Assembly (NCBI GenBank): GCA_028282025.1
Contig: JANQIT010000074.1
Location: 1 to 64,000, forward strand
Reading direction: 5' to 3'
DNA from: Hwanghaeella sp.
GTDB taxonomy: Bacteria > Pseudomonadota > Alphaproteobacteria > UBA8366 > Aestuariispiraceae
Length of the DNA: 64,000 bases
This document shows positions 26,222 to 36,519 of the stretch, in pieces. The notes beneath the pieces are model-generated. The model had not been told where the DNA came from and made no database searches. It worked only from the letters and a program-made list of their open reading frames with translations. The position numbers were made by a program, and so were the translations under genes. Each line of letters opens with the position of its first letter. The first letter of the stretch is position 1.

Positions 26222-27811
26222 ATGCTGAAAACAGTCACCGGTTACCAGGGGATGGTGACCACCCCCCATCATTTAGCTTCGCAAGCAGGCGTCTCCGTCT
26301 TGAGGGACGGCGGCAACGCTGTCGAAGCGATGGTCGCCATGGCCGCGGCAATCGCGGTGGTTTATCCGCATATGACGGCAATCGGCGGCGATGGATTCTG
26401 GCTGATCACCGAGCCGGGCAAGGACCCCATCGGCATCGACGCATGCGGCGCGGCGGCGGAAAATGCGACACGTGCTTTCTATACGGACCAGGGTTTCGAC
26501 AGTATCCCCACCCGCGGCCGGCTCGCCGCCTTAACCGCCGCCGGCACGGTTTCAGGTTGGCGGGCCGCCCTGGCGCACGCGCAGTCTTGGGGAATGGCCA
26601 TGCCCTTGGGCCGGCTGATGCAGGATGCGGTGCGTCACGCCCATGAAGGGGTCGCGGTTGCGCCCAGTCAGGAAACCCTGACCCGGGAAAAACTGGCGGA
26701 GCTGAAGGACGCACCAGGCTTCGCCGAAACCTTCCTGCGGGACGGCGATGTGCCGTCCGCCCGTAGCAAGCTCGCCAATCCCCGGCTCGGCGAGACCCTT
26801 CGACATCTGGGCAAGGCCGGTCTTAGCGACTTTTATGACGGGGAACTCGCCGGACGCATTGCCGACGACCTTGCGGCCGTGGGCAGCCCCGTCTCAGCGG
26901 CGGATCTGCGCAGTCATGCGGCGACGCTGGTGAAGCCGCTCTCGGTTCGGACCAGCGACGGTGTCCTATACAACATGACGCCGCCGACTCAGGGTCTCGC
27001 CTCGCTGATTATTCTGGCGCTGTACGACCGGTTGACCGAGCCGGAAGCCGCCGAGTTCGACTTCGTCCACAGGCTGGTCGAAGCGACGAAACGCGCCTTT
27101 ATCGTCCGGGACAGCCATGTCACCGACCCGGCCTATATGACCCGGGATCCGCAAGAATTCCTGACCGACGCGTTCCTGGATGCGGAAGCTGCGAAAATCG
27201 ACCGTGCAACGGCGTTACCCTGGCCGCATGTCGCCGCACCGGGCGACACGATCTGGATGGGCGTTATCGACGGAGAAGGCCGGGCGGTCAGCTTCATCCA
27301 GAGCCTCTATTGGGAATTCGGATCGGGCGTCGTGCTGCCGGAAACCGGGATTCTTTGGCAGAACAGAGGCATCAGTTTCTCGCTGCAGGAAAACGGCCCG
27401 CATCCGCTGCAACCGGGCCGGAAGCCGTTTCATACCCTGAACCCGCCGCTCGCCGTTCTGAACGATGGCCGCACCGTCAGCTACGGCACCATGGGCGGAG
27501 AAGGCCAGCCACAAACCCAGGCCGCCCTGTACGCCCGTTACGTGAAGAAGGGGATGGACTTGCAACAGGCGATCAGCGCGCCCCGGTGGCTGCTGGGCAG
27601 AACCTGGGGGGACCAGTCGACGAACCTGAAGCTGGAGTCCCGTTTCGATCCGGTGACCGTTCAAGCGTTGAAAGACGCCGGCCATGACGTGGCCGTGGTT
27701 GACGCCATGACCGACATGATGGGGCATGCCGGCGCCATCGTGCATCACCCGGACGGCCTTTTCGAAGGCGCCACCGACCCACGCAGCGACGGGGCGGCGA
27801 TGGCCGTTTGA
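26222..27811 (+). CDS. Gamma-glutamyltransferase-family hydrolase
   Basis: 529 residues of the Ntn-hydrolase gamma-glutamyltransferase family, which self-cleave into two subunits and act on gamma-glutamyl amides such as glutathione. DGGNAVEAMVAMAAAIAVVYPHMTAIGGDGF at the N-terminus and the C-terminal VSYGTMGGEGQPQTQ are family motifs. Thr343 in GDTIWMGVIDGEGRAVSF is the likely nucleophile that starts the small subunit. There is no signal peptide, unlike classical Ggt, so it resembles cytoplasmic YwrD-like members. The substrate cannot be inferred. Confidence 0.88.
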   Translation: MLKTVTGYQGMVTTPHHLASQAGVSVLRDGGNAVEAMVAMAAAIAVVYPHMTAIGGDGFWLITEPGKDPIGIDACGAAAENATRAFYTDQGFDSIPTRGRLAALTAAGTVSGWRAALAHAQSWGMAMPLGRLMQDAVRHAHEGVAVAPSQETLTREKLAELKDAPGFAETFLRDGDVPSARSKLANPRLGETLRHLGKAGLSDFYDGELAGRIADDLAAVGSPVSAADLRSHAATLVKPLSVRTSDGVLYNMTPPTQGLASLIILALYDRLTEPEAAEFDFVHRLVEATKRAFIVRDSHVTDPAYMTRDPQEFLTDAFLDAEAAKIDRATALPWPHVAAPGDTIWMGVIDGEGRAVSFIQSLYWEFGSGVVLPETGILWQNRGISFSLQENGPHPLQPGRKPFHTLNPPLAVLNDGRTVSYGTMGGEGQPQTQAALYARYVKKGMDLQQAISAPRWLLGRTWGDQSTNLKLESRFDPVTVQALKDAGHDVAVVDAMTDMMGHAGAIVHHPDGLFEGATDPRSDGAAMAV

Positions 27812-27895
27812 GTCTCCGACCCTTTCGCCAATTTGCTAGGACCCGCCCTAAGCTTGCGATAGGCTTTCCGAATCGCAACGGCTGGGCGGCTTGGC

Positions 27896-28615
27896 ATGAC
27901 CCTGGATCAGTACATTGAGGATATTCTGAACATCGAAGGAGAAGACCTGCTGTTCGCGCGTCTTCTTTCGTTTCTGCATCAGTTTTCCGCCGATGTGCTG
28001 AGCTATCACGTCGTAACCGAACATTTGCGGCGGCTAAGGCTCGATCAGGGGCTCGTCTATCACTGTTTCCCCCCGGCCTGGGTGTCGCGGTACAAGGAAA
28101 TGGACTATTACGACATCGACCCGATTATCGAGCGCGCGATGCGGACCCGGGAACCCTTCTGTTGGTTCGATATCGATAAGCTGCAGCGCCTCTCGACAGC
28201 CCAGAAGGCGTTGCTCACGGACCTGCGGTCGCACGGCATGGTGGACGGTTACGCCGTTCCGATTTTCGGCCCGCAAGGAACGACCGCCTATTTCGGTGTG
28301 GGGTCCACATATGGCGACATGCATGTCGATGCGGTCGCGTTGCGGCAGATCCAATACGCCTGCAACACGCTCCACAACCGCTACCTGGAAATCCATGGCG
28401 AAATCGACAGCAGCCAACCGTCGCTGACCAACCGCGAACGCGAGGTCCTGACCTGGATCGCCCGCGGCAAAAGCAATTCGTCGATTGCCGGAATTCTCGG
28501 CATTTCCGAACATACGGTCGATACCTTGGTGCGGCGGTGTTTCCACAAACTGGCCGTCAGCGACCGGATTTCCGCGTCGCTCAAAGGTGTCGCCACCGGC
28601 GTGATTTCTCCGTAG
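27896..28615 (+). CDS. LuxR-type transcriptional regulator with autoinducer-binding domain (solo)
   Basis: 239 residues: N-terminal autoinducer-binding domain (about 15-160) and C-terminal LuxR HTH (about 175-235, LTNREREVLTWIARGKSNSSI). All six residues conserved among acyl-homoserine-lactone receptors are present at a constant offset of five from TraR: Trp62, Tyr66, Asp75, Pro76, Trp90 and Gly118. No luxI-type synthase is encoded in the window, so it is a LuxR solo here, sensing either a signal made elsewhere in the genome or one from neighbours. A PAS protein follows 103 bp later. Confidence 0.92.
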   Translation: MTLDQYIEDILNIEGEDLLFARLLSFLHQFSADVLSYHVVTEHLRRLRLDQGLVYHCFPPAWVSRYKEMDYYDIDPIIERAMRTREPFCWFDIDKLQRLSTAQKALLTDLRSHGMVDGYAVPIFGPQGTTAYFGVGSTYGDMHVDAVALRQIQYACNTLHNRYLEIHGEIDSSQPSLTNREREVLTWIARGKSNSSIAGILGISEHTVDTLVRRCFHKLAVSDRISASLKGVATGVISP

Positions 28616-28718
28616 AGCCTGTCAGCAGTGACCTGAACGGATTTGTCACGTACCTGCGGGACAGACAGGAATACCGCATCTCCCTATAAACGCGCGAAAC
28701 TCCTTCAGGATTGAAGCA

Positions 28719-29261
28719 ATGCACACCGAGTTCGCGGAATGGCCCGACCCGGATCGGGCCGATTTTTCCTGCGACCGGGTAGCCGGCGTATTCGACTACT
28801 GGTCGGGGATCGACAAATCGTCATCCGGACTTCCTCTGCGCGAGGCCTGCGAGCCGCTGGTGGATATCCCCCGGCTGGTCACGATCATCATGCTTATTCA
28901 GATACCGGATCCCGACGATCTGGACACCATGTTCTACCGGGTCATCGGCAGTGAGTTGGCGGACTGGACCGGCGGACAAACGGGAGAAACGGTGAAACAC
29001 GTCTATCTGGGAACAGACTGGCAAACGGTCGAGACCCAGCATCGCTATGTGATCGAACAACGCAAACCGCAACTGGTGCGCCGTCAGCTCGGCCATATCC
29101 GGGAGCGGGACTTCCGGGCTTACGAACGTGTCCTGATGCCGTTGAGCCGGGACGGCGGTTCCGTGGATATGATCCTGGGCGCGTGCACTCAACTCTCCTT
29201 CTCCGGGCCAAACCTGCTGCGCTGCGGTGCAATGAGAAGGACTCCCGGCGAGAGCCGCTAG
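28719..29261 (+). CDS. PAS_5-type single-domain sensor protein
   Basis: 180 residues. The middle part (about 35-165) has the pattern of the alphaproteobacterial PAS_5 domain: LPLREACEPLVDIPRLVTII, then FYRVIGSELADWTGGQTGE and YERVLMPLSRDGGSVDMILGA. No output domain is attached, so it probably acts through another protein. AGGATTGAAGCA precedes the ATG. It ends 4 bp into the convergent M20 gene. Confidence 0.75.
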   Translation: MHTEFAEWPDPDRADFSCDRVAGVFDYWSGIDKSSSGLPLREACEPLVDIPRLVTIIMLIQIPDPDDLDTMFYRVIGSELADWTGGQTGETVKHVYLGTDWQTVETQHRYVIEQRKPQLVRRQLGHIRERDFRAYERVLMPLSRDGGSVDMILGACTQLSFSGPNLLRCGAMRRTPGESR

Positions 29262-30535
29262 CTGCTTGCGGTCTCGCCGTTCAGAAGCGTCAAGGCGGCC
29301 CCCGCCATAACCTTGGCGGATGTCATGATCGCGTCGATCTCAATATACTCGTCCGGCTGATGGGCCAGATCCAGGATACCGGGCCCATAGGCGATGCAAT
29401 CCTTCAACTGACCGATCCGGAAGACATGTTTCTGGTCGTAGGTCCCCGGGGAGCAGATGGTTTCCGGTTTGTGACCGAACTGCGCTTCGATCTGATCGGA
29501 GACCGCCTGAACTACCGGCGCTTCAAGATCGGTCAGCGTCGGCTCGAATTCCATGATGTCGCGCACATCGTAGCGGAATCCGGGACGTTCTTTCTCCAGC
29601 GCGTCCAGCAAGGCGACAATCTCCGCCTTCACCTGGTCCAACGGTTCTTCAATCAGGAAACGGCGATCCAGGATCACCTTGCACAGGTCCGGCACCAGGG
29701 AACTCGGCAATCCGTTGAAATTGTCGGGCAACCCGCCGTGAATGGACGCGATGTTCAAGGTGGATTGCTTCGCCCCTTCCGGAACCACCGGCATCGCCGT
29801 TTGGCGGTCGGCCAGCGCCGGATACAGATCGCTCTCCAACTTGTCCAGAAACGCCCCCATGTGGCGGACCGCGCAGTCCCCAAGAAACGGCATGGACCCG
29901 TGCGCGATGTGACCGTGTGTGCACACCTCCGCCCACCAAACGCCCCGGTGACCGACACACACCCGGTCGACATTCAGCGGTTCGGGAATGATCACATGAT
30001 CGACGCGGGGTTTGCTGAAAAAACCCTTGCCGGCCAGATAGGCGACACCGCCGTATCCCCCGGTCTCCTCGTCCACCGTCCCTGAAATCTCTATCGCACC
30101 ATCGAAGGGTACGCCTTCCTGCAGGATCGCTTCGGCGGCGATGATCGATGCCGCGATGCCGCCTTTCATATCGCACGACCCGCGGCCATAAATCCTGCCA
30201 TCCTCAACCTCCGCACCGTACGGATCGCGCGTCCAACCTTCCCCCGGTTCCACGACATCGATATGACCGTTGAAATGGAGACAGGGGCCGGGCCGCCGCC
30301 CCTCTCGGCGCGCCACGATATTCGTGCGGGGATGCTTGTCGCTGTCTCCGGGGGTTCCTTCGCCGCGTTCGTAAACGACATCGAACCCAGCCGCCCGCAA
30401 CCGCTCGCCAATCAACTCCGCGCAAGGAGTGTAGGCGTCGCCCGGGGGGTTGACGGTGGGGATGCGGATCAGGTCCTGTGTCAGGGAGACGGCAGCCTCC
30501 TCAAGTCCGTCGATTCGCTCAAACAGCTTTTGCAC
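29258..30535 (-). CDS. M20-family ArgE/DapE-type deacylase
   Basis: Zinc-dependent amidohydrolase related to acetylornithine deacetylase and succinyl-diaminopimelate desuccinylase. Metal-binding motifs are clear: HFNGHIDVVEPGEGW, GRGSCDMKGG, DEETGGYGG and PEPLNVD. The frame is open to 30874, but that extension has no family character and overlaps the divergent gene. GTG 30535, with GGGGGGCC a few bases before it, gives 425 residues, the usual length. The start is still uncertain. The exact substrate is not visible, and linkage to argininine or lysine synthesis genes is lacking. Confidence 0.88.
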   Translation of the reverse strand: MQKLFERIDGLEEAAVSLTQDLIRIPTVNPPGDAYTPCAELIGERLRAAGFDVVYERGEGTPGDSDKHPRTNIVARREGRRPGPCLHFNGHIDVVEPGEGWTRDPYGAEVEDGRIYGRGSCDMKGGIAASIIAAEAILQEGVPFDGAIEISGTVDEETGGYGGVAYLAGKGFFSKPRVDHVIIPEPLNVDRVCVGHRGVWWAEVCTHGHIAHGSMPFLGDCAVRHMGAFLDKLESDLYPALADRQTAMPVVPEGAKQSTLNIASIHGGLPDNFNGLPSSLVPDLCKVILDRRFLIEEPLDQVKAEIVALLDALEKERPGFRYDVRDIMEFEPTLTDLEAPVVQAVSDQIEAQFGHKPETICSPGTYDQKHVFRIGQLKDCIAYGPGILDLAHQPDEYIEIDAIMTSAKVMAGAALTLLNGETASS

Positions 30536-30599
30536 CTCGGCCCCCCAGTCTTTGAAGACAATATGGTCGCGGGCAAATCCGGGTGAGGCAAGAGAAACG

Positions 30600-31331
30600 A
30601 TGCCGGCACAGGCGAAACTATCCAGGCGGCCAATGGTTCGCACCCTTCTACCGCCGAAGAACGACGTTATTGTGACATCGGTCGCGGTCGGCCTGAACTG
30701 GACATTGGTGGTGTCGGATGTGGGCGCCGGCGTTGTGCACACTCCCGCTAAGCCAAGCCAGGGATGCGGTCCGGTTGACGGCGCCGGCGTCTTGGCCGGC
30801 CAGCCGCTGCAGAATCTGATCGACCGGATCGACGGCCCGAACCCCATAGAGCAAGCTTTGGGGTTCGCCGCCATAAACGCCTACTGGAACCGATACGACC
30901 TGGATGCGCCAACGGCGAATGGGCTGGACGTTATGAACCCGGCCAGCGACAAAAAGACCGTCGTAGTGGGCCGTTTTCCCGACCTTGATAAAAAACTTCC
31001 CAATGCGGCGGTCATAGAACGGAATCCCCGCCCCGGCGACCACCCGGAAGAGGCGGCCGCGACCCTGATCCCCGATGCAGACCAGCTTGTCATCACCGGC
31101 TCCGCCCTCTCCAACGGATCGCTCGACGGCCTGTTGGCTCTGAGGATAAGGGCGCAGACCGCACTTGTCGGGCCCAGCACCCCGCTATGCCGCGACCTCT
31201 TTTCCTTCGGCATCGGCGCCCTGGCAGGTTTTCGCATCGAAGATCCGGACCGCGCGCTGCGCGCAGTTATCGAAGGTGGCGCGGCCAAGGCGTTGAAGGC
31301 GGCGGGAAAGCCCGTCAGCCTGTACGCGTAA
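30600..31331 (+). CDS. DUF364-family protein
   Basis: 243 residues from ATG 30600. A longer frame to 30450 is read through the M20 gene start and is discarded. LNWTLVVSDVGAGVVHTPAK at the N-terminus is enolase-N-like (DUF4213), and the C-terminus (LDVMNPASDKKTVVVGRF, ADQLVITGSALSNGSLDGLL, TALVGPSTPLCRDLFSFGI) is the DUF364 putative metal-chelation fold. It is divergent from the M20 gene with 64 bp between starts, which suggests a shared control region. Confidence 0.82.
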   Translation: MPAQAKLSRRPMVRTLLPPKNDVIVTSVAVGLNWTLVVSDVGAGVVHTPAKPSQGCGPVDGAGVLAGQPLQNLIDRIDGPNPIEQALGFAAINAYWNRYDLDAPTANGLDVMNPASDKKTVVVGRFPDLDKKLPNAAVIERNPRPGDHPEEAAATLIPDADQLVITGSALSNGSLDGLLALRIRAQTALVGPSTPLCRDLFSFGIGALAGFRIEDPDRALRAVIEGGAAKALKAAGKPVSLYA

Positions 31332-31425
31332 GTCGGAACAGTTCGACCGCTACCGAACCGATCTACTCTCCAGCCCCTTAGAACTCTGCGCATTTCCAGT
31401 CCGGCGAATACGGAGTGACATCAGG

Positions 31426-32685
31426 ATGCGGATCTATTTTGGCTGGTACGCGGTGGCGGCCGCTTTCGTTCTCGCGATCTTCGGATGGGGATTGGGTTTC
31501 TATGGACCGCCGATCTATCTGCAGGCCGTTCTAGACCGGACGGATTTCTCCATCGCAGCCGTATCGTGGGCCGTGACATTTCACTTCGTAATGGGCGCGG
31601 CCATGGTCCTCTGCCTCCCTGCTCTTTATCGGAAACTGGGCGTCGCCACCGTGACCTGCCTAGGTTGTCTCATATTGGTTGCCGGCCTTTTCGGATGGGC
31701 GCGGGCGGACAGTCTCCCATCGCTCTACCTCGCCGCATTTGGAACCGGCTTGGGTTGGGTGACAATGGGGGCCGCCGCACTGAACGCCATAGTCTCACCG
31801 TGGTTCGAGGCACGCCGCCCTCTCGCCCTTTCCATGGCCTACAATGGCTCCAGCCTGGGCGGCGTCGTCTTCTCCCCGCTTTGGGCCATCATGATCGCGG
31901 CGGTCGGATTTGCGGACGCCGTATTCGGCGTCGGCGTCCTGTTGGTCCTGGCCGTTCTCTCTTTATCGCTGACTATTCTTCGGAGAAGCCCGAACGGGAT
32001 GGAGGAAGACAGAGCAAAACAACTAAACCCGCACGCATCGAAGAGAGAAGTAGCGGCAAAAACACATTGCCGTGCATTCCCGACACTTGCGCTTGGGATG
32101 GCGCTTGGTCTGTTCGCACAAGTCGGCTTGATCGCACATCTGTTCTCGGTGCTGCACGATCTAATCGGACATCAACAGGCGGGTTGGGCCCTTAGTCTGG
32201 CAACCGTTTGCGCCGTAGCGGGCAGAACCTTGTGCGGTTGGTTTATGCCGCAAAATACCGACAGACGGCACGTGGCGGCCGCCAGCTATGCCGTTCAGAT
32301 CGTCGGTTGTCTCTGCCTCGGTGCGGGCGTCAATGGCGAATTGCCGCTCATATGGGCAGGCATAGCGCTATTTGGTCTCGGCATCGGCAACGCCACGTCC
32401 CTACCCCCTTTGATCGCTCAGGCCGAGTTCCCGCGCCAAAGCGTAACATCCATTGTCGCACGCACCGTCGCGGCGGCCCAGTTCTGCTATGCCTTCGCCC
32501 CAGCTGCCTTCGGCGCGTTACGTCAATACTGGCATGGATCGGATATCGGGCCGACGACTGCGATTCTGGCGTTCGCCGCCATGGTGAAACTGCTGGCCGC
32601 CGCTGTTTTCCTGTACGGCAGACGCCCTATAGTAGGACCAGAGCCGCAAGACCGAGAAATGCAAAGAAACCGACGACATCCGTGA
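31426..32685 (+). CDS. MFS transporter
   Basis: 419 residues with about twelve membrane segments. The N-terminus FGWYAVAAAFVLAIFGWGLGFYGPPIYLQAVL and loop RRPLALSMAYNGSSLGGVVFSPL are typical of the oxalate/formate-antiporter-like or monocarboxylate branch of the major facilitator superfamily. A cytoplasmic loop (about 190-215) divides the two halves. The last 19 codons run over the 3' end of the convergent mgtE gene. The substrate is unknown. Confidence 0.88.
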   Translation: MRIYFGWYAVAAAFVLAIFGWGLGFYGPPIYLQAVLDRTDFSIAAVSWAVTFHFVMGAAMVLCLPALYRKLGVATVTCLGCLILVAGLFGWARADSLPSLYLAAFGTGLGWVTMGAAALNAIVSPWFEARRPLALSMAYNGSSLGGVVFSPLWAIMIAAVGFADAVFGVGVLLVLAVLSLSLTILRRSPNGMEEDRAKQLNPHASKREVAAKTHCRAFPTLALGMALGLFAQVGLIAHLFSVLHDLIGHQQAGWALSLATVCAVAGRTLCGWFMPQNTDRRHVAAASYAVQIVGCLCLGAGVNGELPLIWAGIALFGLGIGNATSLPPLIAQAEFPRQSVTSIVARTVAAAQFCYAFAPAAFGALRQYWHGSDIGPTTAILAFAAMVKLLAAAVFLYGRRPIVGPEPQDREMQRNRRHP

Positions 32686-34042
32686 CCGTCGTCAGGACGA
32701 CCGTCGACCCGATGGCCGGATCGATGTCCAGCCGGTCCAGGACCAGCGGGATCATGGTTCCGGCAAATCCGGCGATCAAAAGGTTGATCACCATGGCCGC
32801 CGCGATCACGCCGCCAATCGACGGATCGGAAAACCATAGCCAAGCCAGTGCACCCATGATGATGGCGAAGACGACCCCATTGGCGCTGCCGACCAGAACT
32901 TCCTTTAGAACGATGCGCATGGCGTTCGCAGGGGTCAGTTCGTTGACCGCGAGCGCACGGACCGCAACGGTCAGCGTCTGCGTCCCCGCATTGCCGCCCA
33001 TCGACGCCACGATGGGCATCAGCACCGCCAGCGCCACGACCTTCTCAATGGTTGCTTCGAAAAGCGCGATCACCAGGCTGGCCAGGATCGCCGTCATCAG
33101 GTTCACGAACAGCCAGGAAAAGCGCAACCGCGTGGTTTCCACAAAATCGGAATAGAAATCGTCCTCCCGCACCCCGCCGAGCTTCAGGATGTCCTCCTCA
33201 TGCTCCTCGTCCAGGACCTCGACGATATCGTCGACCGTAATGACGCCGACCAACCGGCCCGCATCGTCAACCACCGGCGCTTCGACCAGACCGTACTGCC
33301 GGAAGAAAAAGGCCACATCTTCCTGATCCATCGCCACCGGGATCTGCTTGGGCTCCGGTTCCATCACCTCGCCAACGGAAACCGGCCGGCGCGTACTGAG
33401 CAACTTGGAGAGGGGCAGGGAGCCCACAGGCTTCCGGCTGGGGTCGATAACGGTCACATTATAGAAATCGTCCGGCAATTCGCTGTCGTCGGAACGCATG
33501 TAGTCGATGGTTTCACCGACCGTCCAAATCTCGGGAACGGTCACCACTTCGTGCCGCATCAGACGGCCGGCGCTGTCTTCGGGATAGGACAGGGATTGCC
33601 GATAGATCAGCCGGTCATCCGCGGGAAGCGCTTCGAGGAGTTCCTGCTGCTCCTCCTCGTCCAGATCCTCGATCAGATCGACCGCGTCGTCGGTCTCCAG
33701 ATCGTTGACCAGATTCACCAGCTGTTCGGTGTCGAGGTAATCGACAATGTCCTCCCGCACGGAATAGTCCATGTAGGAGAGGATTTCCGGGTCCATTTCA
33801 TGGCCCAGCGCGTCGACCACCGTTTCGCGATCGCCGCTGGTCAGCCGCTCCATAAGATCGGCGATATCCGCGGCGTGCAGCGGTTCCAGAAGCTCGCGGA
33901 TCTGCACCTGGTCGCCGGCCTCGATGGCATCATCGATGGCGTCGGAGACCTCGTCGGTCAGACCGTAAAGTTCGTCGAACGCCTCGTCGGCCTCGGCGCT
34001 CGACAGCTTATCCGTCGCATCGATGGTGTGCGGATCCGCCAT
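32627..34042 (-). CDS. mgtE: Magnesium transporter MgtE
   Basis: 471 residues: an acidic cytoplasmic N domain (about 35-145, with LEPLHAADIADLMERLTSGDR), two CBS domains (about 150-275, VPEIWTVGETIDYMRSDD and EDVAFFFRQYGLVEAPVVDD) and five membrane segments (about 305-470) with VLMPIVASMGGNAGTQTLTV, the signature of the Mg2+ pore. It lies 61 bp after maeB on the same strand and could share its transcript. Its 3' end overlaps the convergent MFS gene by 59 bp. Confidence 0.96.
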   Translation of the reverse strand: MADPHTIDATDKLSSAEADEAFDELYGLTDEVSDAIDDAIEAGDQVQIRELLEPLHAADIADLMERLTSGDRETVVDALGHEMDPEILSYMDYSVREDIVDYLDTEQLVNLVNDLETDDAVDLIEDLDEEEQQELLEALPADDRLIYRQSLSYPEDSAGRLMRHEVVTVPEIWTVGETIDYMRSDDSELPDDFYNVTVIDPSRKPVGSLPLSKLLSTRRPVSVGEVMEPEPKQIPVAMDQEDVAFFFRQYGLVEAPVVDDAGRLVGVITVDDIVEVLDEEHEEDILKLGGVREDDFYSDFVETTRLRFSWLFVNLMTAILASLVIALFEATIEKVVALAVLMPIVASMGGNAGTQTLTVAVRALAVNELTPANAMRIVLKEVLVGSANGVVFAIIMGALAWLWFSDPSIGGVIAAAMVINLLIAGFAGTMIPLVLDRLDIDPAIGSTVVLTTVTDVVGFFAFLGLAALVLL

Positions 34043-34103
34043 ACCAGACTGCCCTAACCTAACGCGCTGCTACGGACACTGGCGTGGCCGCCGCCACCCG
34101 GTC

Positions 34104-36377
34104 CTAGTCCGCCGCGTGCGCCTGCGCGTCGACAACTGCAAGGGCGGACATGTTCACGATACCACGCGCGGTCACCGAGTTTGTCAGGACGTGCGCCGGC
34201 TTGCCCGCGCCGATCAGCATCGGCCCGACCGTCAACCCGTTCGCAAGTTTCTTGACCACGTTATAGGCGATGTTGGCCGCGTCGATGGACGGCATGATCA
34301 GGATATTCGCCTCGCCCTGCAATTTGCTGCCGGGCAGAAGCGTGTCCCGCAAGCCCTGATCGAGCGCGGTATCGGCGTGCATTTCACCGTCCGCTTCCAG
34401 TTCCGGATGATCGCGGTGCAGAATCTCGACGGCGCGGCGCATGCGCTGCGAACAGCCTTCCTGTGAGGAACCGAAGTTGGAATGCGAAAGCAGGGCGATC
34501 TTCGGGTCTATCCCGAAACGCCGCGCTTCCACGGCCGCCATCACGGCCATCTCCGCCAGTTCTTCCGACGTCGGTTCAATTGTCACATGGGTGTCCGCCA
34601 GGAAATAGATCCCCTTCTCCAGCACCATCATGGTCAAGGCCGAGAGGTCCCTGACGCCGTCTTTAAGGCCGATGATATCGCGAACGTGGTCGATATGCCG
34701 GCGAAAGCGTCCGGTGACGCCGCACAGCATGGCGTCCGCTTCGCCGCGTTCCAGCATGATGGAGCCGATGACCGTCGTGTTGGTGCGCACGATGGTGCCC
34801 GCATTCACCGGCGTGACGCCGCAACGGCCGAGCGCCTGCTGGTAGTGCGTGCGGTATTCCGAAAAACGGGGATCGTTTTCCGGATCGCAAAGTTCGAAAT
34901 CCCTGTCCACTTTCAGGCGCAGGCCGAGCTTCTCGATCCGCCGCATCAGGACCTCCCGGCGCGCGATCAAAATAGGCCGGGCGATACCGTCATCGACGAC
35001 GATCTGCACGGCGCGCAGCACCCGGTCGTCCTCGCCTTCGCAATAGACAACGCGTTTCGGCGCTTCGATGGCCTGATCGAAGACCGGCTTCATAACCGTT
35101 CCGGACCGGAACACGAACTCGGACAGTTGTTGCCGGTACGCGTCGAAATCCTCAATGGGCCGAGTGGCCACACCGCTATCCATCGCCGCCTTGGCGATGG
35201 CCGGTGCGATTTCCATAATCAGGCGCGGGTCGAACGGCCGGGGAATGATGCTATCGCGCCCGAAACCGCCGGCCTGCTCGCCGTATGCCTTGGCCACAAC
35301 CTCCGACACTTCCCGGCGGGCCAGGCTGGCGATAGCCTTGACGCAGGCAATCTTCATTTCCTCGTTAATGGTGGTCGCCCCGACATCCAGCGCGCCTCTG
35401 AAGATAAAGGGAAAACACAGGACATTGTTCACCTGGTTCGGGAAATCCGAACGGCCGGTGCAGATGATGGCGTCCTCTCTGGCCTCCTTGGCCAGGGCCG
35501 GGTCGATTTCCGGCGTCGGGTTGGCAAGCGCCAGGATAACCGGGCTTTCCCCCATCTTCTTGACCATCTCGGGCTTGAGAACCCCCGGGCCGGACAGGCC
35601 CAGGAACACATCCGCCTTTTCAATCGCCTGATCGAGGGTGCGCAGATCGGTCTTTTGCGCAAAGACGGCCTTGTATTGGTCCATCTCCTCGTTGCGGTCG
35701 ACATGCACCACGCCGCTGCGGTCGCAGACCAGGATATTCTCCTGCTTCGCGCCCATCGACAGCATCATGTTCAGACAGGCCAGCGCCGCCGCACCGGCGC
35801 CGCTGCAGACAATTTTTATATCCTCGAACTTCTTACCGACCAGTTCCAGTGCGTTATAGACCGCCGCCGCGGCGATGATCGCAGTGCCGTGCTGGTCGTC
35901 GTGGAAGACGGGGATGTTCATCCGCTCCCGCAGCCGGGATTCGATTTCGAAACATTCCGGCGCCTTGATGTCCTCCAGATTGATTCCGCCGAAGGTCGGC
36001 TCCAGCGCGGCCACGACATCACAGAACTTCTCGATATCGTATTCATCCACCTCGATGTCGAAAACATCGACATTGGCGAACTTCTTGAACAGCACGGCCT
36101 TGCCTTCCATCACCGGCTTGGAGGCAAGCGGTCCGATATCGCCCAGGCCCAGGACCGCGGTGCCGTTGCTGATCACCCCGACGAGGTTTCCGCGCGCCGT
36201 CACCGTGGCGGCTTCCGCCGGATCGTCGACAATGGCGTTGCAGGCGGCCGCGACACCCGGAGAGTAAGCCAAACTAAGATCCCGCTGGTTCGCCATCGGC
36301 TTGGTGGCGACAATGCTGAGCTTCCCGGCCGGTTTCATCCGGTGGTAAATCAATGCGTGTTGGTCGAGATCTTCCAT
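34104..36377 (-). CDS. maeB: NADP-dependent malic enzyme MaeB
   Basis: Oxidative decarboxylation of malate to pyruvate with NADPH formation. The start ATG 36377 ([20 protein letters not shown]) is preceded by GGGGGAAGAACA and gives 757 residues. Upstream ATG 36410 adds non-family sequence. Domains: malic N (about 15-150, [15 protein letters not shown]), NAD(P)-binding (160-400, [16 protein letters not shown]) and a C-terminal phosphotransacetylase-like domain (430-757) that regulates activity through acetyl-CoA in related enzymes. This fusion is the standard proteobacterial form. Confidence 0.97.
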   Translation of the reverse strand: MEDLDQHALIYHRMKPAGKLSIVATKPMANQRDLSLAYSPGVAAACNAIVDDPAEAATVTARGNLVGVISNGTAVLGLGDIGPLASKPVMEGKAVLFKKFANVDVFDIEVDEYDIEKFCDVVAALEPTFGGINLEDIKAPECFEIESRLRERMNIPVFHDDQHGTAIIAAAAVYNALELVGKKFEDIKIVCSGAGAAALACLNMMLSMGAKQENILVCDRSGVVHVDRNEEMDQYKAVFAQKTDLRTLDQAIEKADVFLGLSGPGVLKPEMVKKMGESPVILALANPTPEIDPALAKEAREDAIICTGRSDFPNQVNNVLCFPFIFRGALDVGATTINEEMKIACVKAIASLARREVSEVVAKAYGEQAGGFGRDSIIPRPFDPRLIMEIAPAIAKAAMDSGVATRPIEDFDAYRQQLSEFVFRSGTVMKPVFDQAIEAPKRVVYCEGEDDRVLRAVQIVVDDGIARPILIARREVLMRRIEKLGLRLKVDRDFELCDPENDPRFSEYRTHYQQALGRCGVTPVNAGTIVRTNTTVIGSIMLERGEADAMLCGVTGRFRRHIDHVRDIIGLKDGVRDLSALTMMVLEKGIYFLADTHVTIEPTSEELAEMAVMAAVEARRFGIDPKIALLSHSNFGSSQEGCSQRMRRAVEILHRDHPELEADGEMHADTALDQGLRDTLLPGSKLQGEANILIMPSIDAANIAYNVVKKLANGLTVGPMLIGAGKPAHVLTNSVTARGIVNMSALAVVDAQAHAAD

Positions 36378-36519
36378 TGTTCTTCCCCCTGTGATGAACC
36401 GCGCCCGCAATCGGATCTAGAAGTTAACGGAGTGTGCGGGGAAACGCCGAAAAACGAAAGGGTTGTCAGCAAGATAAATCCGCCGCTAACGCTAAAGAGT
36501 GAATACAGCGCGGAACCGG

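Noticed and set aside
30536-30874. N-terminal extension of the M20 deacylase
   Set aside because: It is antisense to the DUF364 gene start, unlike the family in sequence, and gives a protein over 100 residues too long.
36378-36410. Longer start for maeB at 36410
   Set aside because: Eleven extra residues are not family-like and would include the GGGGGAAG ribosome binding site of ATG 36377.
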